DNA from: DASQPR01 sp963797605
Lineage (GTDB): Bacteria > Actinomycetota > Actinomycetes > Mycobacteriales > Micromonosporaceae
NCBI GenBank assembly: GCA_963797605.1
Contig: CAWCPX010000005.1
Location: 744,001 to 808,000, forward strand
DNA: 64,000 nt
Reading direction: 5' to 3'
Position 1 is the first letter of the stretch; the number at the start of each line of letters is the position of its first letter. Under the pieces are notes generated by a model. The model saw only the letters and a list, made by a program, of their open reading frames with translations. It did not search any database and was not told where the DNA came from. Both the position numbers and the translations under genes were made by a program. Of this stretch, positions 1 through 8,610 are shown in pieces.

Positions 1-404
1 AGTGCGACCTTGGTCGCGCCGGTGACGTTCCACTCGAGCACGATGTCGGTGCCCGCTTTCGAGAACGGCGCGTCGCTCGTCGGGATGATCGGGCAGGCCG
101 GCTTCTGCTTCACCTGGAACGTGACGACGTGCACGCCGGAACCGCCGCCACCCGAGCCGCCGGTCTTCGAGGTCGTGGCGCTCGTCGGAGTCGACGTGGT
201 CGTCGAGATGGAGCCGCTGGACGGCGGCAACGTGGTGGTCGGGCCGGTGGACACGCTCACGGTCGTGCCGGGTTGCGCGCCCACGAGGCCACCGGCGCCG
301 GCCGAACCACTCTTGCTCGAACACGCCGCCAGCGACAACGCCGCCACGACGATGCCACCGACGACGAAGACCTGGCGGGGTCGTCGCAATGTACGCGGAC
401 TCAT
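1..404 (-). CDS. Putative secreted lipoprotein (3' end beyond window)
   Basis: The reading frame starts at an ATG whose first base is 404 and stays open to base 1, giving 134 codons without a stop. Residues 1-28 form a lipoprotein signal peptide: an arginine-rich start, a hydrophobic stretch and a lipobox LSLAAC with the acceptor cysteine at residue 28. A Ser/Thr/Gly/Pro-rich linker of about 60 residues follows, typical of actinobacterial surface lipoproteins. After it a folded segment begins around VVTFQVKQKPACP. The visible part is too short to name a family. An extracellular, membrane-anchored location is inferred from the lipobox. Confidence 0.75.
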   Translation of the reverse strand, partial: MSPRTLRRPRQVFVVGGIVVAALSLAACSSKSGSAGAGGLVGAQPGTTVSVSTGPTTTLPPSSGSISTTTSTPTSATTSKTGGSGGGGSGVHVVTFQVKQKPACPIIPTSDAPFSKAGTDIVLEWNVTGATKVA

Positions 405-477
405 GTGATCACATCCCCGGAAGTCGGTCTTGACAGCAGTCTGACCGACGCCGTCCCGGGTGGCCGCTGTGTGTCGG

Positions 478-990
478 CTATGCGTCAACCAATGACAGCC
501 ATTGGCGATACACCGTCTCGAAGGGCTCCGCATTGCCGGAGATCGCGCCTCGCAGCCACGTCGCCGCGTCCGTGGCGGCCGCGATCACCTCTGCGGGGTA
601 GCCGAAGCGCACCTGATGCTCCACGAACTCGTCCTCGTCGAGAAGCACCACGGCACCGTCCGATCGGCTGCGTACGACGTCCAGGTCGAGGTCGACCATC
701 GTGACCTCGCCGGCGTGCGTCCACGTGGCCGGAGACGCGATGTCGCAGTAGATCTCGGTGCGCTGCGGCTCGCCGTTGAACGTCGCCGTCCACCAGGTGC
801 CGCTCGGGACGAGGATCACGTGCGCCTGCGGGATCGCGATCTCGGGCCCGTCGCCCTTGCGCATCACCGAGTCGCGGGGCAGCCCGAGCCACACGCCGTG
901 CTCGTCTTCGCCCAGGCGGCGCAGGGTCAGGTTCCAGTGGAGCGAACCGTCGAATTTGGTGTACACGAGCCGAACGAGGTCATCCGTCAT
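478..990 (-). CDS. DUF402 domain protein (nucleoside phosphatase-like)
   Basis: This 170-residue protein belongs to the DUF402 family. The family includes FomD and nucleoside tri-/diphosphate phosphatases, small beta-barrel metal-dependent hydrolases. Family-type segments are YTKFDGSLHWN near residue 10, the stretch WWTATFN, and the acidic run VDLDLDVVRSRSDGAVVLLDEDEF near residues 98-122, which resembles the acidic metal-binding region. The start is ATG. The gene is separated from the acetolactate-synthase-like gene by a nested palindrome. The substrate cannot be deduced from sequence. Confidence 0.75.
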   Translation of the reverse strand: MTDDLVRLVYTKFDGSLHWNLTLRRLGEDEHGVWLGLPRDSVMRKGDGPEIAIPQAHVILVPSGTWWTATFNGEPQRTEIYCDIASPATWTHAGEVTMVDLDLDVVRSRSDGAVVLLDEDEFVEHQVRFGYPAEVIAAATDAATWLRGAISGNAEPFETVYRQWLSLVDA

Positions 991-1017
991 CCGAGCAACC
1001 TACCGACCCGAGACCAC

Positions 1018-1077
1018 AGATCAACACCGGTTTATATGGGGTACGCCCGCCACGTACCCCACACCTGATGTTGATCT
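1018..1077. terminator. Nested two-tier palindrome
   Basis: An outer perfect 9-bp inverted repeat (AGATCAACA at 1018-1026, TGTTGATCT at 1069-1077) encloses an inner perfect 8-bp one (GGGGTACG at 1038-1045, CGTACCCC at 1053-1060, 7-nt loop). It lies exactly between the stop of the acetolactate-synthase-like gene and the start of the DUF402 gene. There is no T-tract, so it may be a GC-hairpin terminator, an mRNA stabiliser or a protein-binding site. Confidence 0.5.
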
Positions 1078-2696
1078 CAGGCCAGGTTCGCCGACCGTGG
1101 GTAGGCGTCGGTCGGATCGGTGATCACGTTGACGAGGTAGGGCACCCCGGACTCGAACGCGCGGGTCAGCGCGCCACCGAGATCGCCCGGCTTCGTGACC
1201 GTCTCACCGGCACCGCCCAGCGCCTTCACGATCTTGTCGTACCGCAGTTCCGGCTGCAGATCGGCGGCCACGTCGTAGCCGTACATCGCCTGCATCGGGT
1301 GCTTCTCCAGCCCCCAGATGCCGTTGTTGCCGACGACCATCACGACGGGCAACTTCTGGCGGGCCAACGACTCGACGTCCATCAGCGAGAACCCGGCCGC
1401 GCCGTCGCCCATGAGCACGCAGATCTGCCGGTCGGGGTACGTGACCCGGGCCCCCATCGCGTAGCCGAGACCGGTGCCGAGACAGCCGTACGGGCCCGGG
1501 TCCAGCCACGAACCGGGCGTCGCCGGCTCCAGGTATTTGCCGGCGTAGGAAACGAAGTCGCCGCCGTCGCCGATCGTCACCGCGTCGCTCGCGAGCACTT
1601 TGCGCAACTCGCCGTAGACCCGGGCGGGCTTGATCGGGTCGGAGTCGGCGAGCATCGCGTCGGCGTCCTTCGCCTTCGCGGCCTCTTCGGCGAGCCGCAA
1701 TTCGGCGATCCACTCGGCGTGATCGGCGCGGTCACCGGCGAACGACGCGATCTGACTGAGGATCAGCCGCAGGTCGCCAGCCGGGGAAACCGCCGGCGTC
1801 ACGTGCGTGGCCCGCTGCGTGGGCGCGTCGACGATGTGCACGACCTGCGCGTCTCCGAAGTCGCCGAAGCTGAGCCGGAAGTCGAGCGGGGTGCCGATCA
1901 CGACGACGACATCGGCGCCACCGAGCGCGGCCCGGCGAGCCTTCGCGAACGCGAGCGGATGCTGGGGCGGCAGGCTGCCCCGGCCCATGCCGTTCGCGAA
2001 GACCGGCACGGTCAGCGACTCGGCCGCCTCCCGCAGCGCGGCCACCGCGTCGCCACCGTAGACATCGGACCCGGCGATGATGACCGGGCGCGCGGCGGAC
2101 GCGATCAGAGCGGCGGCCTTCGCCACGTCTTCCTCGTCGGGCTCGACGACCGGCACGGCGGCCGCCTCGATCACGGCCTCGCCGGTGCCGAAAATGATCT
2201 CAAGCGGCATGTCGAGGAAGACCGGTCCGCGGTGAGCGGTCAGCGCGGCCGTGACCGCGGCGTGGGTCATCCGCGCGACGTCGTCGGTGCCGAAAATCGT
2301 CTCCGCGTACTTCGTCACCGGCGCCACGAGCGGCAGGTGGTCCATCTCCTGAAGGCTGCCGGAGCCCCACCGGAACGCGGGCGCCCGACCGCCCATCACG
2401 ACGACCGGCGAGGCGTTGAAGAACGCGCTCGTCATGCCGGAGATGCCGTTCGTCACGCCGGGACCGGCCGTGAGCACCGCGAGGGCCGCCCGCCGCTGCA
2501 GCTTCGCCACGGCCTCGGCCGCGAACACGGCGGTCTGCTCATGCCGGACGTCGTAGATCGGCAGCCCGATCTTGTGCGCGGCATCGTAGAGCGGAAACAC
2601 GTGACCGCCGGAGAGCGTGAACATCTCGTTCACACCGAACGCCCTCAGCTGGGCGAGCGCGAGTTCCCCGCCGTTACCCTCGATGGTGTTGGTCAT
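1077..2696 (-). CDS. Acetolactate synthase large subunit-like TPP enzyme
   Basis: This 539-residue thiamine-diphosphate enzyme is closest to the mycobacterial IlvG type of acetolactate synthase, which condenses pyruvate or 2-ketobutyrate. The N-terminal TPP Pyr domain has TLSGGH and the catalytic-glutamate region VRHEQTA, followed by LTAGPGVTNG. A central FAD/dehydrogenase-like domain includes PVIIAGSDV. The C-terminal PP domain has GDGG, then GDGAAGFSLMDVESLARQKLP, the Mg-TPP binding motif, ending with NGIWG. The start chosen is the ATG whose first base is 2696. A longer frame running back into the upstream hydratase gene is an artefact of that gene's frameshift. True IlvB paralogues and other benzoylformate-type decarboxylases cannot be excluded. 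Confidence 0.8.
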   Translation of the reverse strand: MTNTIEGNGGELALAQLRAFGVNEMFTLSGGHVFPLYDAAHKIGLPIYDVRHEQTAVFAAEAVAKLQRRAALAVLTAGPGVTNGISGMTSAFFNASPVVVMGGRAPAFRWGSGSLQEMDHLPLVAPVTKYAETIFGTDDVARMTHAAVTAALTAHRGPVFLDMPLEIIFGTGEAVIEAAAVPVVEPDEEDVAKAAALIASAARPVIIAGSDVYGGDAVAALREAAESLTVPVFANGMGRGSLPPQHPLAFAKARRAALGGADVVVVIGTPLDFRLSFGDFGDAQVVHIVDAPTQRATHVTPAVSPAGDLRLILSQIASFAGDRADHAEWIAELRLAEEAAKAKDADAMLADSDPIKPARVYGELRKVLASDAVTIGDGGDFVSYAGKYLEPATPGSWLDPGPYGCLGTGLGYAMGARVTYPDRQICVLMGDGAAGFSLMDVESLARQKLPVVMVVGNNGIWGLEKHPMQAMYGYDVAADLQPELRYDKIVKALGGAGETVTKPGDLGGALTRAFESGVPYLVNVITDPTDAYPRSANLA

Positions 2697-2818
2697 GGTT
2701 ATGCCAGCCTCCGTGGTCGTCTCCGTGGTCGTCGAGTCGCTCGTCGATCCCGGTTGGTGTTGATCGCCGTGTGCGCAGGTTACTAGTCGGTAGCCTGGGT
2801 TTGCCAGCCCGCGCGTCC

Positions 2819-3596
2819 CTAGCGACCCGTGAACTTCGGCTTGCGCTTCTCCACGAACGCGGCCATGCCCTCGCGGCGGTCGTCGGTCGCGAACAGGGCC
2901 GCGAACAGCTGCGATTCCCAGGCGAGGCCGGCGTTGATGTCCATCTCCAGACCGCCGTCGACCGCGATCTTCGCGGCTCGCAACGCCGCCGCCGGGCCGC
3001 CGACATACTGCTTGACGAGCGCGACCGCCGCGTCGTAGACCTCGGCTGCCGTCGGCACGACCTTGTCCACCAGACCGATCGCGAGCGCCTCGCCGGCTCC
3101 GACGAACCGGCCCGACATGATCAGGTCCTTGGCCTTCGCGGGGCCGATCAGGCGGGCCAGCCGCTGGGTGCCGCCCGCGCCCGGGATGACTGCCCAGGTT
3201 GATTTCCGGCTGGCCGAGCTTCGCGTCGGCGGACGCGACCCGCCAGTCGCAGGCGAGCGCGAGTTCGCAGCCGCCACCGAGCGCGTAGCCGGTGATCGCG
3301 GCCACGACCGGCTTCGGGATGAGGCTGATCGAGTTGAACGCGGACGACAGCCGCCCGGCCCGGGCCGACATGTCCACGTAGGACATGTCGAGCATCTCCT
3401 TGATGTCGGCGCCGGCCGCGAAGACCTTCTCGCCGCCGTAGATGACGACCGCTGCGACCTCGTCGTCGAGCGTGAACGCCTCGGACGCGGCGCGCAGCTC
3501 CTCTTGGATGGCGGCGTTGAGCGCATTCATCGGCGGACGTTGAAGCAAGATGGTCCCGATGCCGTCCTCTACCGACAGCTGCACGAACTCTCCCAC
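2819..3596 (-). pseudogene. Enoyl-CoA hydratase/isomerase, frameshifted by one base
   Basis: This is a crotonase-family protein. It carries the oxyanion-hole motif FAAGADIKEM near residue 62, the ALGGGCELALACD motif near 105, and after the break the catalytic-glutamate region PGAGGTQRL. The frame is lost after GQPEINLG because of one superfluous base at about 3191. Without it the gene is 259 codons, the standard crotonase length. The start is GTG with a GGAGG ribosome-binding site 8 nt upstream. Likely roles are fatty-acid beta-oxidation or 3-hydroxyacyl-CoA formation. It precedes the acetolactate-synthase-like gene by 122 bp on the same strand. The break is probably a sequencing error, since the rest is perfectly conserved. 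Confidence 0.75.
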
Positions 3597-3710
3597 CGCG
3601 GGCCTCCTTGCCAGGGGTAATCGACGTCAGCAGCCTACGACGAACGCCGCCGCGATGGTGCGCTGGCTACGCCGAACATGCGCGCCTGCGCTTCGCCGGA
3701 CGCGGGCATG

Positions 3711-3740
3711 CTGTCACATGATTCGCTCCGACGAGCTCGC
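3711..3740. repeat. 30-bp gene-end repeat, copy 1
   Basis: These 30 bp match 25 of 30 positions of a segment at 37971-38000. The shared core is TTCGCTCCGAC followed by AGCTCGC. Both copies lie immediately downstream of the stop codon of a minus-strand gene, which suggests a dispersed 3'-end element. Confidence 0.45.
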
Positions 3741-4148
3741 TCATACCGGCTTGCCGTCGAGGGCCCACGCCAGCAGATCGACGTCCGCCTTGGGGATCGC
3801 GACGCGGCGTGGCCCGGCGGAGGTGTCCACGATGAAGGCCGTGAAGCGTGACAACGGCAGCCATGACTCGCTCGGCAGCAGGGCCTGCGGCTCCGAGATG
3901 ACCAGTTGGTCACCACCGATCATGGCCCGCCAGGTCATCGGCGCCCCCACCTGGACGTCGATGTACCCGGCCGAGGATCGAGCGGTTTTCACCTCGTCGA
4001 GCGGGCGCGCGAAGCAGTACACCTGGATCGGTTGGCCGGCCTTCACGTCACGCAGGTCGTTCGCGCTGCTGCGGCTCTTGACGAAGTTCCGATAGAGCCA
4101 GGCGTTCAAGCCGGTGATGGTACGCGTGCCATACGAGCGTCGGCTCAT
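3741..4148 (-). CDS. Conserved hypothetical protein, 135 aa
   Basis: I do not recognise this family. The protein is soluble, with a basic N-terminus (MSRRSYGTRTITGLNAWLYR) and a segment QPIQVYCFARPL followed by a beta-rich domain ending ADVDLLAWALDGKPV. The start is ATG with a GAGG ribosome-binding site 6 nt upstream. GC3 bias is coding-like throughout. It stands alone between the enoyl-CoA hydratase and the YccF gene, all on the minus strand. Nothing in it suggests a catalytic site or membrane segment. Confidence 0.55.
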   Translation of the reverse strand: MSRRSYGTRTITGLNAWLYRNFVKSRSSANDLRDVKAGQPIQVYCFARPLDEVKTARSSAGYIDVQVGAPMTWRAMIGGDQLVISEPQALLPSESWLPLSRFTAFIVDTSAGPRRVAIPKADVDLLAWALDGKPV

Positions 4149-4243
4149 GAAAACCTCATCGTCGGTTCAGGTGGATCAAGGGGCGGCTGAACATAACGAA
4201 TGCCAGCGGTCGCCACAAGACCGTCCCGTTCCCGCGGACCCGG

Positions 4244-4660
4244 TTACGGCGCCATCACCGAGTCGGTGTCGACGATGCGGCGGCCGAGCGGCATCAGCGA
4301 GACCGGGATGAGTTTGAGGTTCGCGAGCCCGAGCGGGATTCCGATGATCGTCACGAATTGCGCGATCGCGGTCACGAGGTGGCCGAGAGCGAGCCACCAG
4401 CCGGCGAAAATGAGCCAGATGACGTTGCCGATCGCGGACGCGACGCCGGCCGTCGGCTCGCGGACCAGCGTGCGGCCGAAGGGCCACAGCGCGTAGTTCG
4501 CCATCCGGAACGACGCGATCCCGAACGGAATCGTGATGATCAGGATGAAGCAGACGATGCCCGCGACGGCGTAACCCAACGCGATGATCAATCCACCGAA
4601 GACCAGCCAGAAGACGTTCAGGATGAGGCGCATGCCATCATCGTCGCCGGTCGGGGCCAC
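4244..4660 (-). CDS. YccF-domain inner membrane protein
   Basis: This is a small membrane protein with two tandem YccF domains. Each has a hydrophobic helix of the type LNVFWLVFGG or GNVIWLIFAGWW, followed by TIPFGIASFRMANYALWPFGR or its second-half counterpart IGIPLGLANLKLIPVSLMPLGR. About four membrane segments are expected. The physiological role of YccF proteins is unknown. I chose the GTG with first base 4660 because a GGAGG lies 5 nt upstream. The GTG at 4666 would overlap that ribosome-binding site, and the ATG at 4633, just before the first helix, is a possible alternative. Confidence 0.75.
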   Translation of the reverse strand: MAPTGDDDGMRLILNVFWLVFGGLIIALGYAVAGIVCFILIITIPFGIASFRMANYALWPFGRTLVREPTAGVASAIGNVIWLIFAGWWLALGHLVTAIAQFVTIIGIPLGLANLKLIPVSLMPLGRRIVDTDSVMAP

Positions 4661-4967
4661 CGGCACCTCCGGAATGCCCCGGATAGGGCAACCCTGACGG
4701 TGCGGTCACGGATCGTGTCGGCTGGCCGTACCCGTGAAACGCTTTGTCCGGGCTTGCTCTGCTCACCCATGCGCATCAGTGACGCTGCGTCGCCGCTCGT
4801 GCCCCACGGGTTCGGCCCGGCATCCGCATCCAGGCTGGTCACGGCATTGACCCGCCCGCGTAAGCAATACCGAGCCCCCGACAGGCAATAACAGCCTCAA
4901 GCGCTCATCACGGTACGCAATCGCCGCCCGAAATCACCGTCTGTGACGGCGAAGCGTCGAGGCGAAC
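4661..4967. other. Gene-free gap between YccF and ABC ATPase genes
   Basis: About 300 bp hold no convincing reading frame. It must contain the promoter of the YccF gene and the 3' end of the ABC ATPase transcript. I see no hairpin with a T-tract and no repeat. Confidence 0.4.
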
Positions 4968-5774
4968 TCAGGCGGCCCGGGCGGTGAATCGCTCGTTCGC
5001 GTAGCGCACCCGCAGCGGCAGCCCGAAGGCGGCCGACAGGTTCTCGCTCGTCACCGTCTGCCGCAGTAGCCCCTGCGCCACCACGCCGCCGTCGCGCAAC
5101 ACGAGCGCATGCGTGAACCCGGCCGGAATCTCCTCCACGTGATGCGTGACGACGACCATCGCGGGCGCGTCCGGGTCGAGGGCCAGGTTGGCGAGCCGCG
5201 CCACCAGATCTTCGCGACCGCCGAGATCGAGACCGGCCGCCGGCTCGTCGAGAAGCAGCAACTCCGGATCGGTCATCAGGGCGCGCGCGATCTGAACCCG
5301 TTTGCGTTCGCCCTCGGAGAGCGTGCCGTAGAGGCGGTCGGCCAACTGCACGGCGCCCAGCTGGCTCAGCAGCGACTCCGCCCGGCGGATGTCGAGCGGG
5401 TCGTAGGCCTCCCGGAACCGTCCGATCACGGCCCACGATGCGGTCACGACGACGTCGCGAACGGTTTCGTCGGGCGGGATGCTGTCGTGGAGACCGACGG
5501 TGGAGAGGCCGATGCGCGTCCGCAGCTCGGAAATATCGACGCGGCCGAGCTTTTCGCCGAGCACGTGCACGGTGCCGGTGGTCGGGTGCATGCGCGCCGA
5601 CGCGAGCGACAGCAGCGTGGTCTTGCCGGCTCCGTTCGGCCCGAGCACGACCCAGCGCTCGTCCAGCTCAACCCGCCACGTGACGTCGCGGATCAGGTAT
5701 TTGCCGCCCCGGACAACGCTCGCCGACGACACATCGATAACCAGGTCAGGGTCGGTGGACACGCCGACATCCAA
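4968..5774 (-). CDS. Stand-alone ABC transporter ATPase
   Basis: This is a single nucleotide-binding domain of about 268 residues. Walker A is GPNGAGKTT near residue 45, the signature is LSEGERKRVQIARAL near 150, and Walker B is LLLLDEPAAGLD near 172. An H-loop VVTHHVEEIP follows near 210. The C-terminal 45 residues (LRQTVTSENLSAAFGLPLRVR) resemble the regulatory tail of the YlmA/ZnuC-like soluble ATPases. No permease gene is adjacent, so either the partner is elsewhere or the protein acts without one. The TTG at 5774 opens the frame, and GTG at 5762 is equally plausible. The ROK regulator lies 49 bp upstream on the same strand. Confidence 0.8.
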   Translation of the reverse strand: MDVGVSTDPDLVIDVSSASVVRGGKYLIRDVTWRVELDERWVVLGPNGAGKTTLLSLASARMHPTTGTVHVLGEKLGRVDISELRTRIGLSTVGLHDSIPPDETVRDVVVTASWAVIGRFREAYDPLDIRRAESLLSQLGAVQLADRLYGTLSEGERKRVQIARALMTDPELLLLDEPAAGLDLGGREDLVARLANLALDPDAPAMVVVTHHVEEIPAGFTHALVLRDGGVVAQGLLRQTVTSENLSAAFGLPLRVRYANERFTARAA

Positions 5775-5823
5775 TCATGGTCGGTCGCACGAGCGTCGGC
5801 CCGACCCCGCCGGAGTGATCTGA

Positions 5824-7011
5824 CTAATTGTCGTCGACCGTGGAGCCGAAAACGACGTCGCGTACGGCGACGAGCGCGGTCCGCAGAGCACCGTCGACGA
5901 TCGGCTCCTCGGGCCCGGACGCGATCGCGACCCTCGGTGCCACCGGCGCGATCGCGGCCACCTCGTGCGCCACGCGCTGCGCCAACGCCGCCCCGCCGGC
6001 CTGGTTGACCTCGCCGGCCAGCACCACCAGCGGCGGGTCGAGCACGACGCACACGGACACGATGCCCAGCGCCAGCCGGCTCGCGATCTCGTCGAGCACC
6101 GGGCCACCCGCGCTGCCGGCCTTCACGGCGGCGGCCACGGCAGCGGCACCGGTCGCGCCCTTGAAACCGTGTTCCCGGGCGATCGTGCGCACCGCGTCAC
6201 TGCCGACCAGTTGCTCGAACGCGCGGCCGCCCTTCGCCCGGTGCGACGGATCCCGGCGCACCTGACCGCCGGCCACCGGCAGCCATCCGACCTCGCCGGC
6301 CGCGCCCGTGAAACCACGATGGATCTTGCCGCCGAGCACGATCGCGAGACCGACACCGCGGCCGACCCAGAGCAGCGCGAAGTCGTCGACTCCCTGCGCG
6401 GCGCCACTGTGTGCCTCGGCGACCGCGACCAGGTTGACGTCGTTCTCGAAGGAGACCGGGATCGCCAGATCCTCCCGCAGCGCCGCGAGCAGGCCACGCT
6501 GCCAGCGGGGCAGGTCGACCGCGAACGCGAAGTCGCCGGTGTTGGGATCGACGAGGCCCGGGGTGCCGAGCACGACCCGGCGCACGCTCGGAATCGGCGC
6601 GTTCGCGGTCTTCGCGGCCTCCATTACGGCCCGGTGCACGACGCCGACCGGATCGTCGGTGTCCTTCGTCGACAGCTCGATGCGGCTGTGCACGGTGCCC
6701 CGGATGTCGGCACACGCGGCGACGACGTGTTCCGGACCCACATCGACGCCGACGACATAGGCGCTCTCGGCGCGGACCGCGTAGAGCTGCGCATTGGGGC
6801 CTCGCCCGCCGCCCTGCTCGCCGACACCGCTGACCAGGCCGCGCTCGACAAGCCGCTCGACCAGTTGCGATGCCGTCACCTTCGACAGGCCGGTCAACTC
6901 GCCGATCTGTGAACGCGTCAGCGGCCCGCGGGCGAGCAACAACTCCAGCGCGGCCCGATCATTGATCGCGCGGAGCAGCCGGGGCGTACCGGGTAAGGGG
7001 GTGGGGCTCAT
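5824..7011 (-). CDS. ROK-family transcriptional repressor
   Basis: This 395-residue protein has an N-terminal winged helix-turn-helix (residues about 12-75, LTRSQIGELTGLSKVTASQL) and a ROK sugar-binding/kinase fold from about 85 onward. The ROK part has the ATP-fold motif VVGVDVGPEHV and the GAAGEVGW segment. The usual HC-x-GC zinc motif of ROK proteins is not evident after GEVGWLP, where it reads VAGGQVRRDPSHRAKGGR. It may therefore be a variant that has lost the structural zinc. The gene is divergent from the NagZ-like glycosidase, and a palindrome sits between them. Control of amino-sugar or cell-wall recycling genes is a reasonable inference. The start is ATG. Confidence 0.85.
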   Translation of the reverse strand: MSPTPLPGTPRLLRAINDRAALELLLARGPLTRSQIGELTGLSKVTASQLVERLVERGLVSGVGEQGGGRGPNAQLYAVRAESAYVVGVDVGPEHVVAACADIRGTVHSRIELSTKDTDDPVGVVHRAVMEAAKTANAPIPSVRRVVLGTPGLVDPNTGDFAFAVDLPRWQRGLLAALREDLAIPVSFENDVNLVAVAEAHSGAAQGVDDFALLWVGRGVGLAIVLGGKIHRGFTGAAGEVGWLPVAGGQVRRDPSHRAKGGRAFEQLVGSDAVRTIAREHGFKGATGAAAVAAAVKAGSAGGPVLDEIASRLALGIVSVCVVLDPPLVVLAGEVNQAGGAALAQRVAHEVAAIAPVAPRVAIASGPEEPIVDGALRTALVAVRDVVFGSTVDDN

Positions 7012-7033
7012 CGGGGCGCACCTCGGGCAATTT

Positions 7034-7049
7034 TGTAAGGTTTCTTACA
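7034..7049. promoter_or_regulatory. Palindromic operator between ROK and nagZ-like genes
   Basis: TGTAAG (7034-7039) and CTTACA (7044-7049) form a perfect inverted repeat around GTTT. It lies about 25 bp upstream of the ROK start and about 95 bp upstream of the glycosidase start. The position and AT-rich symmetry fit an autoregulatory ROK operator. Confidence 0.5.
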
Positions 7050-7143
7050 CGTTTTCGGAGACTAGGAGTATCGGTAGCGTACGGTCAAGGCGGCGCGCCG
7101 ATACGGGGGACGCCGAGTGGGCTACTCGGTGGAGGATCGGTTG

Positions 7144-8586
7144 GTGACAATTCGCCGCCTCGTGTTGGGCACATTGCTCGCCGCTTTCCCCGGTGCCACG
7201 GCGCCGTCGTGGGCCACGGAACTCGTCGCAGACGGCCTCGCCGGACATGTGCTCTTCGGCCGGAACGTGGTCGACCGGCCGCAAATCGCCGCCCTATGCA
7301 CCACGTTACGCGCGGCGCGCCCCGATGTCTTGATCGCGATCGACGAGGAGGGCGGCGACGTCACGAGGCTCCATCACGCGTCCGGCAGCCCGTATCCGGG
7401 AAACGCTGTGCTCGGGGTGATCGACGACGTGGCCGTGACGCGCACGATCTACCGTGCCATCGGCGCGGACCTCGCGTCGGCCGGCATCAACATGGACCTC
7501 GCGCCGACCGTCGACGTCAATTCAACAGCGGAAAATCCCGTCATCGGTACGCGTTCCTTCGGCGCTTCCCCGGCCCTCGTGGCACGGCACAGCGCCGCGG
7601 CCGTCTCCGGTCTTCGGGACGCGGGCGTGGTGGCGTGCGCGAAACATTTCCCGGGCCACGGCGCGACGACCGTGGACTCGCACCTCGCGCTCCCAACCGT
7701 CTCGACATCGCTGCCGCAGTGGCGGCGCCAAGACCTGCCCCCGTTCGAGGCCGCGATTTCCGCCGGCGCGGAAGCGGTGATGACGGCGCACATCCGGGTG
7801 CCCGCGTTGACGGGTGCGTTACCGGCGACCTTCAGCGAGTCCGCGCTCGCGTTGTTACGGTCGGTGCCGTTCGACGGCGTGATCGTGACGGACGCGCTGG
7901 AAATGGCGGGCGCCGCGCGGGTGGCGGGTGGCGTGCCGGGCGGGGCCGTGCTGGCGTTACGAGCGGGCGCGGATCTCGTGTGCGTCGGTGCCGCCGTGAC
8001 GCCCGACCTGATCGACGCGATCGTCGAGGCGGTGGAGGCGGCCGTCGAGGGCGGTTCGCTGCCGTTGCGGCGGGTCGAGGAGGCGGCCTCCCGGGTCCGC
8101 CAGCTTGCCGCGTTTGCGGCCCGGCCCGCGTGCGCCGACGTTGGGGACGCCGTCGACCTCGGGTCGGACGCGGCCCGCCGAGCGATTTCCGTCGAGGGTG
8201 TGCTGCCGGATTTGTCGGACGCGTACGTCGTGCAACTCGAATCGGAGCGGACGATCGCCGAAGGCCGGGTGCCGTGGGGTCTGCTGCCGCACATCGATCC
8301 GGCCCGGCATCCGTCCGCTCGGGTGGTGGCAGCCGTCGCGGAGGCTTCCGATGTGGTGCGGGCCGCCGGGGGCCGTCCGATCGTGGTGACGGGCCGAAAC
8401 GTGCATCGATTGGCGGGCGGGACGGCGTTGGTAGACGCGCTGGCGGCGGCTGGCCCGACCGTGGTCGTCGAGATGGGGTGGCCGTCTGCGTGGCGTCCGT
8501 CGGCGGCGGCATATATCCGGACATACGGTGCCAGCCGCGCCTCCGGAGCGGCCGCCGCCCAGGCGCTAAACCTGAACGTCTCGTGA
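7144..8586 (+). CDS. nagZ: Glycoside hydrolase family 3, beta-N-acetylhexosaminidase-like
   Basis: This GH3 enzyme of 480 residues is of NagZ type and removes N-acetylglucosamine from peptidoglycan fragments or other amino-sugar glycosides. Substrate-binding IDEEGG lies at about 66-71. The NagZ signature KHFPGHG (about 167-173) is followed by DSH, which supplies the general acid/base His180. The nucleophile is Asp250 in VIVTDALEMAG. The second GH3-like domain (about 350-480) is degenerate. There is no signal peptide, so cytosolic recycling is likely. I chose GTG at 7144 because GGAGGA lies 7 nt upstream. The GTG at 7117 has no such site. The stop codon lies inside the left half of a palindromic repeat. 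Confidence 0.85.
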   Translation: MTIRRLVLGTLLAAFPGATAPSWATELVADGLAGHVLFGRNVVDRPQIAALCTTLRAARPDVLIAIDEEGGDVTRLHHASGSPYPGNAVLGVIDDVAVTRTIYRAIGADLASAGINMDLAPTVDVNSTAENPVIGTRSFGASPALVARHSAAAVSGLRDAGVVACAKHFPGHGATTVDSHLALPTVSTSLPQWRRQDLPPFEAAISAGAEAVMTAHIRVPALTGALPATFSESALALLRSVPFDGVIVTDALEMAGAARVAGGVPGGAVLALRAGADLVCVGAAVTPDLIDAIVEAVEAAVEGGSLPLRRVEEAASRVRQLAAFAARPACADVGDAVDLGSDAARRAISVEGVLPDLSDAYVVQLESERTIAEGRVPWGLLPHIDPARHPSARVVAAVAEASDVVRAAGGRPIVVTGRNVHRLAGGTALVDALAAAGPTVVVEMGWPSAWRPSAAAYIRTYGASRASGAAAAQALNLNVS

Positions 8587-8599
8587 TCGCGAAGAGTTG
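8584..8599. repeat. Palindromic repeat family P, copy A, left arm
   Basis: TGATCGCGAAGAGTTG pairs with the right arm at 10387-10402 at 15 of 16 positions. The two arms would be about 20 bp apart if the insertion sequence between them were removed. Related palindromes occur at 11418-11467 and 57068-57119. Confidence 0.6.
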
Positions 8600-8610
8600 A
8601 GGCTGCTCCC

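Noticed and set aside
1068..2786. A 572-codon plus-strand frame opposite the TPP enzyme
   Set aside because: It is Arg/His/Gly-rich antisense sequence with no recognisable domain. The minus-strand gene is unambiguous.
1077..3596. An apparent 839-residue fusion of enoyl-CoA hydratase and a TPP enzyme
   Set aside because: It exists only because the hydratase frame is shifted by one base. The TPP enzyme has its own ATG, and the hydratase C-terminus is perfect in another frame.
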